Part shown: in pieces, positions 1 to 5,809 of the stretch | Numbering within the stretch: position 1 is the stretch's first letter | How the letters are laid out: every line of letters begins with the position of its first letter | Assembly: GCA_012837465.1 (NCBI GenBank) | Contig: DURG01000007.1 | Location: forward strand, 1-7,690 | DNA length: 7,690 nt | DNA from: Propionibacterium sp. | GTDB lineage: Bacteria > Actinomycetota > Actinomycetes > Propionibacteriales > Propionibacteriaceae | Direction of reading: 5' to 3' | Made by a program: the position numbers and the translations under genes | The notes under the pieces: model-generated | Databases searched by the model: none | Told to the model about the DNA's origin: nothing | Seen by the model: only the letters and a program-made list of their open reading frames with translations

Positions 1-1100
1 CCGGCCAGCGCGAGACCCTCACGGCGGGGCCGGAGGAGATCGCAGTCGCCCGGTTGAACACCGGCTCATCCGCGCGCAGTGTCGAGTTCGAGGGCCTCAC
101 CTACCGCATGGTGTCGGTGCCGATGACCGTCGACGATGAGCACTACGCCGTCATGCACGCCCGGCCCCTCACCGCGCTGCAGTCCACGCTCAGCTCGTTG
201 TGGGTGGTGCTGCTGGTGGCGGGCATGCTCGGCATCATGACCACGACGGCCGCAGCGCTGTGGGCCGCCCGCGCGGTGCTGGCCCCCGTGCGTCGCCTGT
301 CGCAGGCAGTGAAGTCGGTCACGCAGACGGATCAGCTCAATCCCATCCGCATCTACGGCCGCGACGACCTGGGCGAGCTCACGAAGTCGTTCAACACCAT
401 GCTCCGCTCACTGCAGCAGTCGCGCGAGCAGCAGCGCCAGCTCATCGCTGATGCCGGCCACGAACTCCGCACGCCGCTCACGTCGATGCGCACCAACGTC
501 GAACTGCTGTTGGCCGACGACAAGTCCGGCATGCTCCCCGAGGGCGCGCGCTCCGAGGTGCTCGGTGACGTCGCGGCTCAGCTCGGAGAGTTCTCCGCGC
601 TCGTGGGCGACCTCGTGGCACTGACCCGCGACGACCACCTGCAGCGCCCGCACGAACTGCTCGACATGGCCGAGGTCACCGAATCCGCCCTCTCCCGCGC
701 CGAGCGCCGTGGGCCGAACATCCACTTCGACGTGGTGTTGGAGTCGACGCCGGTCATGGGCGACGCCTCCACGCTCGAGCGTGCGATCACCAACCTGCTC
801 GACAATGCGGTGAAGTTCTCCCCTTCCGACGGCACGCTGCGCGTGTACCTGATGGATGGCACGCTGACGATCATCGACCAGGGCCCCGGCATCGAGGAAG
901 ATGACCTGCCCAACATCTTCGACCGCTTCTACCGGTCCGACAAGGCCCGCAACACCCCGGGCACCGGCCTGGGCCTCTCCATCGTGGCCCACACCGTCGA
1001 GGCCCACGGCGGCACCGTGCGCGCGAGCAACGACCCCGACGGCGGCGCCAGGTTCACGTTGCGCCTCCCCGTCGTCGAGCTCGCTGAACATTACGAGTGA
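1..1100 (+). CDS. Sensor histidine kinase, 3' part (MprB-like), 5' end outside window
   Basis: This is the C-terminal part of a membrane-bound two-component sensor kinase. The frame is open from base 3. A TTG at 54 is possible, but the frame continues upstream of it, so the true start is probably outside the window. Counting residues from codon 54, a membrane segment lies at about 48-73 and is followed by a HAMP linker (about 74-122). The HisKA dimerisation helix has the H-box DAGHELRTPLTS, with phospho-acceptor His136. The HATPase_c domain has an N-box (LLDNAVKFSP, 248-257), G1 (DQGPGI, 275-280), F-box (FDRFYRS) and G2 (GTGLGLSIV, 303-311). All catalytic motifs are present, so the kinase should be active. 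The cognate response regulator is not in view and is probably just upstream. Its stop overlaps the next start (GTGA, 1097-1100), which implies coupling to azlC. Family assignment is firm. The MprB resemblance is from memory of the H-box region, and the signal is unknown. Confidence 0.93.
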   Translation, partial: GQRETLTAGPEEIAVARLNTGSSARSVEFEGLTYRMVSVPMTVDDEHYAVMHARPLTALQSTLSSLWVVLLVAGMLGIMTTTAAALWAARAVLAPVRRLSQAVKSVTQTDQLNPIRIYGRDDLGELTKSFNTMLRSLQQSREQQRQLIADAGHELRTPLTSMRTNVELLLADDKSGMLPEGARSEVLGDVAAQLGEFSALVGDLVALTRDDHLQRPHELLDMAEVTESALSRAERRGPNIHFDVVLESTPVMGDASTLERAITNLLDNAVKFSPSDGTLRVYLMDGTLTIIDQGPGIEEDDLPNIFDRFYRSDKARNTPGTGLGLSIVAHTVEAHGGTVRASNDPDGGARFTLRLPVVELAEHYE

Positions 1101-1993
1101 ACGACCCCGATTGGCCCCTGAGCGTCGCCGGCGAGGAACGAGCCAGCGGCGACGAAGGCGTTGTCCTGGGTGTTCGTGAGGGACGAACGAACGTATCGAA
1201 GGAGCGCCCGCAGCGTTCCTGGCACCTCAGCACCGCCCAGAAGCGCGGCCTCTCCGTCGGCCTTGCAACCGGCCTGTACGGCATCTCCTTCGGCGCCCTC
1301 GCGGTGGTGGCGGGGCTGTCGGTCTGGCAGGCGTCGGCGTTGAGCCTGTTGATGTTCACCGGCGGCTCGCAGTTCGCGTTCATCGGGGTGCTCGGCGGTG
1401 GCGGGTCGCTGGGCGCAGCGACTGCCGCGGCTTCGCTCGTGGGCGTGCGCAACGCCGTGTACGGGGTGACGGCCAACGCGATGCTGCGGCCGCGGGGGTG
1501 GCGCAAGCTCGTGGCCGCCCAGGTGACGATCGACGAGGCCATCGCCGTCGCCTCAGCCACCGAGAACCCAGCAGAGGAGCGCCGGGGCTTCTGGACCGCA
1601 GGCATCGCGGTCTTCGTGCTGTGGAACCTGTTCACCGTCCTGGGGGCGGTGGCGGGCAATGCGCTGGGCGACCCCAAGGCCTGGGGCCTCGATGGCGCGG
1701 CCGTCGCAGCGTTCCTGGGCCTGCTCTGGCCCAGGCTGAAGGCACGCGACCCCATCGTGATCGCAGTGGCTGCCGCTCTGACGACGGTCTTGGTGGCGCC
1801 GTTCGTGCCGCCGGGCATCCCGATCATCCTCGCGGCCGTCGTCGCCGTCATCCTGACCGTGGCGCAGCGCTCGGTCGCCCCGCGCGGCGACGAAGACCCC
1901 CCACAGCCGGTCCCTGAGCGTCGCGCCCCGCGCGGCGACGAAGGGCCCCCGCAACCGACGCACCCAGCCCAACCCCAGGACGGTGACCGGTGA
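1097..1993 (+). CDS. azlC: AzlC-family branched-chain amino acid exporter subunit
   Basis: AzlC is the large subunit of the AzlCD exporter, which in other bacteria exports branched-chain amino acids and analogues across the inner membrane. The core (about residues 51-256) has the expected hydrophobic segments. It includes the first helix pair with GLYGISFGALAV and FTGGSQFAFIGVLGG, then VGVRNAVYG, all typical of the family. The start is the GTG that overlaps the kinase stop. No in-frame ATG, GTG or TTG follows until residue 70, which lies inside the first membrane helix, so this is the only sensible start. The protein therefore has an odd 50-residue hydrophilic N-terminal extension and a Pro/Arg/Asp-rich C-terminal tail (257-298). 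Both extensions are encoded by repeat-like DNA (separate entries), and I infer they are not part of the functional core. The stop overlaps azlD. Family is confident; substrate is inferred. Confidence 0.92.
   Translation: MNDPDWPLSVAGEERASGDEGVVLGVREGRTNVSKERPQRSWHLSTAQKRGLSVGLATGLYGISFGALAVVAGLSVWQASALSLLMFTGGSQFAFIGVLGGGGSLGAATAAASLVGVRNAVYGVTANAMLRPRGWRKLVAAQVTIDEAIAVASATENPAEERRGFWTAGIAVFVLWNLFTVLGAVAGNALGDPKAWGLDGAAVAAFLGLLWPRLKARDPIVIAVAAALTTVLVAPFVPPGIPIILAAVVAVILTVAQRSVAPRGDEDPPQPVPERRAPRGDEGPPQPTHPAQPQDGDR
1116..1201 (+). repeat. Dispersed-repeat-like element inside the 5' end of azlC
   Basis: The stretch begins with CCCTGAGCGTCGC (1116-1128) and continues to GCGGCGACGAAGG (1146-1158). 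Both 13-mers recur in the same order at the 3' end of azlC (1912-1924 and 1932-1944). The arms are partly inverted relative to each other. The 3' half holds a hairpin, GTTCGT / ACGAAC with a 5-base loop (1172-1188), and ends in ACGTATCGAAGG. The look is that of the intergenic repetitive elements common in actinobacterial genomes, which I infer and have not searched. It is translated here as residues 7-35 of AzlC. Confidence 0.6.
1871..1957 (+). repeat. Tandem duplication encoding the AzlC C-terminal tail
   Basis: Two imperfect units of about 39 bases (1871-1909 and 1919-1957) share an exact 18-mer, CCCCGCGCGGCGACGAAG, at 1878-1895 and 1926-1943. They encode APRGDEDPPQP and APRGDEGPPQP in the AzlC tail. 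The second unit together with the preceding CCCTGAGCGTCGC (1912-1924) is also a second copy of the element at the 5' end of the gene. The region reads as repeat DNA that extends the reading frame rather than as conserved AzlC sequence. Confidence 0.7.
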
Positions 1994-2298
1994 CCCTCTG
2001 GATCTGGATCCTCGCAGCGTGCGTGATCGCGTTCGCGACCAAGTTCGTCGGCTACCTCCTGCCGGAGAAGTGGTTGGAGAACCCGTGGGTCCTGCCGCTC
2101 AGCCAGGGCGTGACGGTGGGGCTGCTCGCCAGCCTCGTCGCGGCGAACACATTCGTTGACGGCACCACGATCGTGCTCGACGCGCGCCTCGCCGCGCTGG
2201 TTGCGGCCGCCGTCGCCCTGCTCCTTCGGGCGCCCTACCTGGTGGTCGTGATCGTGGGGGCGGTGGCAGCCGCCCTCACCCGCTTGCTCATGGGCTGA
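1990..2298 (+). CDS. azlD: AzlD-family branched-chain amino acid exporter small subunit
   Basis: This is the small membrane subunit that pairs with AzlC. It has 102 residues, the normal length for AzlD. It starts at a GTG that overlaps the azlC stop (GTGA, 1990-1993), so its translation is coupled to azlC. Hydrophobic segments lie at about residues 3-23, 37-53, 66-80 and 82-101. The N-terminal region with KFVGYLLPEKW and the later LLLRAPYLVVVIVGA fit the family. The third gene of the operon, it is followed directly by a hairpin that includes its stop codon. The family call rests on the pairing with AzlC and the hydrophobic pattern. Transport of branched-chain amino acids is inferred from homologues. 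Confidence 0.92.
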   Translation: MTLWIWILAACVIAFATKFVGYLLPEKWLENPWVLPLSQGVTVGLLASLVAANTFVDGTTIVLDARLAALVAAAVALLLRAPYLVVVIVGAVAAALTRLLMG

Positions 2299-2306
2299 GC
2301 AAGCGG
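2280..2306 (+). terminator. Hairpin at the azlD stop codon, possible terminator
   Basis: A perfect 11-bp stem (CCGCTTGCTCA / TGAGCAAGCGG) with a 5-base loop TGGGC. The azlD stop TGA (2296-2298) is the first part of the right arm. There is no T-tract on either side, so it is not a classical intrinsic terminator. It may end transcription weakly or stabilise the 3' end of the operon mRNA. Confidence 0.5.
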
Positions 2307-2321
2307 GATCAGGGCCCTGCA

Positions 2322-2342
2322 GCCGGGGCTCACTACCCCGGC
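2322..2342 (-). terminator. Hairpin at the HNH gene stop codon, possible terminator
   Basis: A perfect 7-bp G/C-rich stem (GCCGGGG / CCCCGGC) with a 7-base loop. The loop contains the stop codon (TAG on the minus strand, 2333-2335) of the DUF222/HNH gene. No T-run follows. With the neighbouring hairpin it fills the 34-base gap between two convergent genes, which suggests a bidirectional barrier to read-through. Confidence 0.35.
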
Positions 2343-3694
2343 CCACGACTTCGTGCCTCTCGCTCGAACACCTGCTGGTTCTTCGGTGGAACCACTCTCG
2401 GCATCTGGGTTGACGGATCCATGACGACGGTCCACTGCTCCCGACGGGCATACCGATCCGGCTCGACCAGGGAATGGTGGTAGGGGCAGAGCAGCACCAG
2501 GTTGTGCATGGCGGTGGGCCCACGCCGGTACCACGGCACGATGTGGTGGGCCTCACAGTAGGTGTGATGGGCGTTGCAGCCGGGGAAGACGCAGCCCTTG
2601 TCCCGGCGCGCCAAAGCCCGCCGCATAGCCGGAGTCACGGTGCGCTTCGACATTCCCTCGTCGAGGATCTCCGAGCTTCCGCCGAGGACCGAGGCCATGA
2701 GATCAGCGTCGCACAGCATCCGGCGCAGTTCGCCCGCGGGAAGCTGGGCCCCCGAGGGCACCAGCCCTGCGGACTCTGCCCGGTTCTCAAGCTCTTCGAG
2801 GGTCATCTGCACGACGACGCGGGGCCGATCCCCCGCGACCCTGGGCGCGCGCCCGTGGCGGCGGATCATCTGCACCAGCGCATCAGCGCGGCGCTGGCCA
2901 ACCGAGCGACCCGAATCCGCCAGGCGTGCTGCGCCAATCTCTTCTGCGCCGGCCTTCGCTTGGCGAAGCGCTGCGAGCCGATCCTTGGCCGCGCGTCGAT
3001 CACGGACCACGTAGGCCTCGAGCATGAGGATCATCGGCTCAGCCTCGAACTCCGGCAACATGCCGCGGAAGCTCACCGACCCATCACCGTCGTTGTCATA
3101 GGTGAAGAAGCGGTTTCGGTGAGCGCGATCGCGCTGGGCTGCAAGCTTCTCCTGAGTTGTCTCGTGGGAGGGCATCAACTCCGGGGCCACCTCCGCCAGC
3201 ACCACGTGCGCGAGCTTCTTCAGCTTGCGAGGGGTGGCTCCGATCTCGCCGGCCCGCTGCACGTACCGTTGCTCCACCTTCTCCAACACCTCGGCCGGAA
3301 GCGCGGGCAACGTCTCGATGCCTTTCGCCATGGCCTGCGCCTGCTGCGGTGAGATGTCTCCACCGAGTGCTGCATCACGCACAGCCTCATGACGGCTCAC
3401 CTCCTGGGCCTTGAACACCTCACGCGCGGCATCCCCAGCATCCCGACCCTCCGTCGTGGAGATCAGTGACGTCAAGGGGGTGGAGGTGGCAGCCTCGGCA
3501 GACTTCTTGGCGTCCACTTCCGCCGTGACCGTGTCCGCCAGCGCCGCAAACCTGTCAGCAACGCGGCGCACTTCCTGCATGACTGTGACGAGTTCCGACG
3601 AAGTCAGTGACTCCCGCTGGGTGTGATCAATCGACGTCAGCAACTCGGCAGCGGCGGTGACCGCCTGCCGGGTGGAACGTCGATTCATGTGCAT
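2333..3694 (-). CDS. DUF222 (13E12-type) HNH endonuclease-family protein
   Basis: A 453-residue protein of the actinobacterial 13E12/DUF222 family, which occurs in many copies per genome and whose biological role is unsettled. Residues about 10-350 are a long, mostly helical, charged DUF222 region. Residues about 363-413 are an HNH nuclease domain: CVFPGC (368-373), C380, EAHHIVPW with His383 and His384, Asn398 followed by LVLLC403, and His406/His407. All metal-binding and catalytic positions expected of an HNH fold are present, so nuclease activity is plausible. Start choice: ATG at 3694, with a second ATG two codons later. There is no Shine-Dalgarno sequence. A TANNNT box ends six bases before the ATG, which favours a leaderless start. 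It converges on azlD and stands alone. DNA cleavage is a family-level inference. Confidence 0.93.
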   Translation of the reverse strand: MHMNRRSTRQAVTAAAELLTSIDHTQRESLTSSELVTVMQEVRRVADRFAALADTVTAEVDAKKSAEAATSTPLTSLISTTEGRDAGDAAREVFKAQEVSRHEAVRDAALGGDISPQQAQAMAKGIETLPALPAEVLEKVEQRYVQRAGEIGATPRKLKKLAHVVLAEVAPELMPSHETTQEKLAAQRDRAHRNRFFTYDNDGDGSVSFRGMLPEFEAEPMILMLEAYVVRDRRAAKDRLAALRQAKAGAEEIGAARLADSGRSVGQRRADALVQMIRRHGRAPRVAGDRPRVVVQMTLEELENRAESAGLVPSGAQLPAGELRRMLCDADLMASVLGGSSEILDEGMSKRTVTPAMRRALARRDKGCVFPGCNAHHTYCEAHHIVPWYRRGPTAMHNLVLLCPYHHSLVEPDRYARREQWTVVMDPSTQMPRVVPPKNQQVFEREARSRGPG

Positions 3695-3700
3695 GATCTA

Positions 3701-3706
3701 AAACTA
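3701..3706 (-). promoter_or_regulatory. Candidate -10 box for the HNH gene, leaderless start
   Basis: TAGTTT on the minus strand, matching the actinobacterial TANNNT -10 pattern. Six bases (3695-3700) separate it from the ATG at 3694, so transcription would begin at or next to the start codon. No convincing -35 was found at 17-18 bases. Confidence 0.4.
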
Positions 3707-3845
3707 ACCGTGGTCACTGACATTTTTGGATCATGGAGGGCCAGCTCGGTGAAACCTTGGTTCGTTACCAAACCGTTACCACTGCCTGGAATCCTCGCTT
3801 GGAGTATGGACCTGAGTGCCGACGATTGAGACAGGATGCAACCAT

Positions 3846-3878
3846 TTGTCCACAGGTTTATCCCCACTCTGTGCACAA
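3846..3878. promoter_or_regulatory. Cluster of DnaA-box-like 9-mers
   Basis: TTGTCCACA (3846-3854, plus) equals the high-GC actinobacterial form of the DnaA box. TTATCCCCA (3858-3866, plus) differs from TTATCCACA at one base. TTGTGCACA (minus, 3878-3870) differs from TTGTCCACA at one base. Three such sites in 33 bases is notable, but no dnaA, dnaN or rep gene is present. This may be a DnaA-titrating or DnaA-regulated site, or chance. Confidence 0.35.
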
Positions 3879-4077
3879 GTTACGTCTGTGTGATTCGGTG
3901 CAGCCGAGACGTACCGACACCGCTGTTGTCGAGATCCGCTCTACTTTGTACAAACGGGCCTCCATACAATATGGATCACAAGGTAGGGCGCATCGGCCGT
4001 TGTCGCGCCACTTTGGGCCTGGCTTCTTGGGACGACCCTGTTGAGCAGGGCTCCCGCCTGAGAGATGACCAACGCCG

Positions 4078-5316
4078 TCATCGTTGTGAGGGGCCGTCTG
4101 TGAGTTGCAGACAGGGAATGACGGAAGACAGGGTAAGTGCCAACCACACCCATGCTGTCGGGAGCAATCCGAGCGTCACAGCCAAGCCACCGAAGGTGAG
4201 CGCGGCCACCGGCATCGCACCCAATACGATGGCGCGCTGCGCCCCCATCACGGCACCCAGTTGGCCTGCGGGGACAAGGCGTGCGGGCAGATCGGAGCCA
4301 GCCACCATAGCGATCGCGCTGCCTGCTCCGGCGATTGCGGCCTGGATGACAAGCCAGATCTCAGGTCGCCCCGGCAGAGCGCCAGCAAGGGTGCCGATGA
4401 CCAACCCGTTCCCGACGACCATCGCCGACGCCACCGCGACCCGTGTGAGTCGTAGTCCTACCCGTTCGCTGATCCGAGCCGCCATCGCTGCTCCTGCCAA
4501 TCCGCAGACTGCGGCCGCTGCCCCGATGGCAGCGAAGGCGGCTGGTGCCACCCCGACCTCGCTCAGGGCGATGACGGGTAGCAGCGTATTGGCCCCCATC
4601 ACGGCGGCGTTGCTGAGCGCGTTGGCCACCGTCACCCGAGCCAGAAGCGGCTGCCCGAAGAGATGGCCGATCCCCCTCTTAGCCTCCGCCCATAGTGATG
4701 ATCGGACCGGCGGCCGCATGGGGGTCAAAGGGCCGATCCGGCGCTGCGCGGCCGCGGAGATGAGATACGCCGCAGCCGCCCCGATCCAGGCAACCGGCAC
4801 TGGTGCCAGAAGCAGCACACCTGCCACCAGCAGCGGGGCCGCTGCACCGCCGCCTTGGGTCATGGCCTGAACCCTGCCGTAGACCCAACGGATCTGTTGC
4901 GGCTCTACCAGCCGCGGAACGAGCAGCCCTTGCCCGGTGGTGAAGGCCACATCGGCCGTGCCGACCACGGCAGCCATGGCCACCAGCGCCGCCAACCCTC
5001 CCCACCCGGTGAGGAGGCCAGTCCCCCACAGCAGCACCCCCACGACGGCCACCTCGGCGCGCACCAAGGTGCCCAGCCCCATGAACCGCAACGGATTCCC
5101 GCGCCGGTCAGCCAACACCCCGATCGGGAACGATAAGAGCAGGAATGCGGCCAAACCCAACGAATTCAACACGCCCACCAGGCCGGCACCTGCACCCAGG
5201 ACGCTGACCGCGACAATCGGCAGCACCTGCCGGGCGACACCGTCACCGATGCTCTCAGCCAGCGCCGTCGCATTGAGCCACCTCGTGCCACGACTCTTCC
5301 CATCCTGTAAGGCCAT
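4078..5316 (-). CDS. MFS transporter, probable drug/metabolite exporter
   Basis: A 412-residue major facilitator superfamily permease, the usual length for a 12-helix exporter in the inner membrane driven by proton motive force. The protein is strongly hydrophobic with repeated helices. The conserved MFS motif A between helices 2 and 3 is seen as PIGVLADRRGNP (residues 64-75). A charged cytoplasmic loop joins the two halves (about 190-222, including QRRIGPL and a run of Arg and Lys). The start is ATG at 5316. No in-frame alternative lies nearby, and AGGA directly abuts the ATG, too close for a normal ribosome site. A TANNNT box ends seven bases upstream. The start codon lies within the left arm of a 35-bp palindrome shared with the divergent zinc-finger/HTH gene, so repression by that protein is a fair hypothesis. 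Substrate is unknown. The fold is sure and the export direction is inferred. Confidence 0.92.
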   Translation of the reverse strand: MALQDGKSRGTRWLNATALAESIGDGVARQVLPIVAVSVLGAGAGLVGVLNSLGLAAFLLLSFPIGVLADRRGNPLRFMGLGTLVRAEVAVVGVLLWGTGLLTGWGGLAALVAMAAVVGTADVAFTTGQGLLVPRLVEPQQIRWVYGRVQAMTQGGGAAAPLLVAGVLLLAPVPVAWIGAAAAYLISAAAQRRIGPLTPMRPPVRSSLWAEAKRGIGHLFGQPLLARVTVANALSNAAVMGANTLLPVIALSEVGVAPAAFAAIGAAAAVCGLAGAAMAARISERVGLRLTRVAVASAMVVGNGLVIGTLAGALPGRPEIWLVIQAAIAGAGSAIAMVAGSDLPARLVPAGQLGAVMGAQRAIVLGAMPVAALTFGGLAVTLGLLPTAWVWLALTLSSVIPCLQLTDGPSQR

Positions 5317-5344
5317 TCCTGACAGTCTATGTCAGGAATGGCCT
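5310..5344. promoter_or_regulatory. Perfect 35-bp palindrome, candidate operator between divergent genes
   Basis: Arms AGGCCATTCCTGACA (5310-5324) and TGTCAGGAATGGCCT (5330-5344) are exact reverse complements with a 5-base spacer, GTCTA. The left arm includes the MFS start codon. The spacer and adjoining base carry the candidate minus-strand -10 (TAGACT). The right arm ends seven bases before the candidate -10 of the divergent regulator gene. A dimeric protein bound here would cover the exporter's promoter and start and could also autoregulate its own gene. A role as an RNA hairpin is less likely, since neither proposed transcript would contain both arms. Confidence 0.8.
5324..5329 (-). promoter_or_regulatory. 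Candidate -10 box for the MFS gene
   Basis: TAGACT on the minus strand, in the centre of the palindrome and seven bases before the ATG at 5316. It fits TANNNT. No good -35 match was found. It predicts a leaderless or nearly leaderless mRNA. Confidence 0.4.
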
Positions 5345-5350
5345 GACGTG

Positions 5351-5356
5351 CATAAT
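5351..5356 (+). promoter_or_regulatory. Candidate -10 box for the zinc-finger/HTH gene
   Basis: CATAAT, one base from TATAAT, with exactly six bases between it and the ATG at 5363. This predicts a leaderless transcript. The -35 position would fall inside the palindrome (about 5327-5333) and has no strong consensus, which would suit a regulated promoter. Confidence 0.45.
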
Positions 5357-5362
5357 GTTCCC

Positions 5363-5779
5363 ATGCCCGCCGACGCCTTCTGCAGCTACTGCCTCCGGCC
5401 ACGCACCGACACCGGCCCGTTGGTGGCAAGCCCCCTCGCCACCATCTGCAGGCAATGCGCCGCCGGCGCGGTCAAGCTGATTGACGCGGCTCCCCGACAG
5501 GCGGACCTCAGCGGACCCAGCACCCCGTGGGATTCCCTCACCGACGATGACCTCCTGAGCCGGCTTCCCGACGTGGCCGAGGCTGGCGAGCAGGTCGAGC
5601 GACACCTGCGCACCTGGGTCGACGCAGCACGCCAGCGCGGGCTCAGCTGGGCCAGCATCGGCGAAGCCCTGGGCATGACCCGCCAATCAGCATGGGAACG
5701 CTTCACCCGCCCTGAACCACAGGAACAGTCCACTCTGAACGTGAAGCCATCAAAGACCAGCGCACCTCGACAACGGTGA
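5363..5779 (+). CDS. Small protein with ClpX-type C4 zinc finger and helix-turn-helix, putative regulator
   Basis: A 138-residue soluble protein. The N-terminus carries Cys7-x2-Cys10 and Cys29-x2-Cys32 with 18 residues between the pairs. That is the spacing of the ClpX N-terminal zinc finger, and the surrounding FCSYC...ICRQC resembles it. There is no AAA+ domain. An acidic linker (about 55-75) leads to a C-terminal helix-turn-helix, LSWASIGEALGMTRQSAWERF (about 94-114), of the kind seen in small actinobacterial DNA-binding proteins. The tail after 118 is polar and probably disordered. The frame is open well upstream, but that part overlaps the MFS gene on the other strand; ATG 5363 is preferred because a -10 box sits six bases before it. 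Divergence from the exporter across a perfect palindrome suggests that it binds there. An alternative is a Clp-adaptor-like or structural role. Domains are visible; function is inferred. Confidence 0.85.
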   Translation: MPADAFCSYCLRPRTDTGPLVASPLATICRQCAAGAVKLIDAAPRQADLSGPSTPWDSLTDDDLLSRLPDVAEAGEQVERHLRTWVDAARQRGLSWASIGEALGMTRQSAWERFTRPEPQEQSTLNVKPSKTSAPRQR

Positions 5780-5797
5780 GCCCAGGTCTCGCGGCTA

Positions 5798-5803
5798 TAG
5801 GAT
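5798..5803 (+). promoter_or_regulatory. Candidate -10 box before the 5810 frame
   Basis: TAGGAT, fitting TANNNT, with six bases between it and the ATG at 5810. The AGGA inside it (5799-5802), seven bases from the ATG, could instead serve as a ribosome site if transcription comes from the upstream regulator gene. Confidence 0.35.
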
Positions 5804-5809
5804 CTGCCC

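Larger units (their letters stand above)
3695..4077. other. Gene-free intergenic region, 383 bp, between the HNH gene and the MFS gene
   Basis: This stretch lies upstream of the HNH gene and downstream of the MFS gene, and is visibly richer in A/T than its neighbours. No credible coding frame was seen. It contains a direct repeat CGTTACCA (3763-3770, 3774-3781); the DnaA-box-like cluster at 3846-3878; a perfect 10-bp palindrome TTTGTACAAA (3945-3954); and an inverted repeat TCCATA-CAA-TATGGA (3961-3975) that includes TACAAT (3965-3970), a good plus-strand -10 match with no clear -35. A weak hairpin (CCCTG / CAGGG, 4036-4050) lies about 30 bases past the MFS stop and has no T-tract. An unannotated small RNA or promoter here is possible but unproven. 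Confidence 0.6.

Noticed and set aside
1054..2556. 500-codon minus-strand open frame opposite azlC and azlD
   Set aside because: The translation is Arg/Pro/Thr/Ala-rich low complexity and overlaps two clear membrane-protein genes and the end of the HNH gene. It is a product of high-GC codon bias.
3695..4077. Chromosomal or plasmid replication origin
   Set aside because: Only two good DnaA-like boxes and one weak one, no clear unwinding A/T block, and no dnaA, dnaN, rep or par gene nearby.
3836..4870. 344-codon plus-strand open frame
   Set aside because: It lies mostly antisense to the MFS gene, has no recognisable domain, and its Ala/Thr/Pro/Arg composition is that of a shadow frame.
4937..5362. 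Upstream extension of the zinc-finger/HTH frame
   Set aside because: This part is antisense to the MFS gene and lacks domain character. The zinc finger begins just after ATG 5363, which has a well-placed -10 box.
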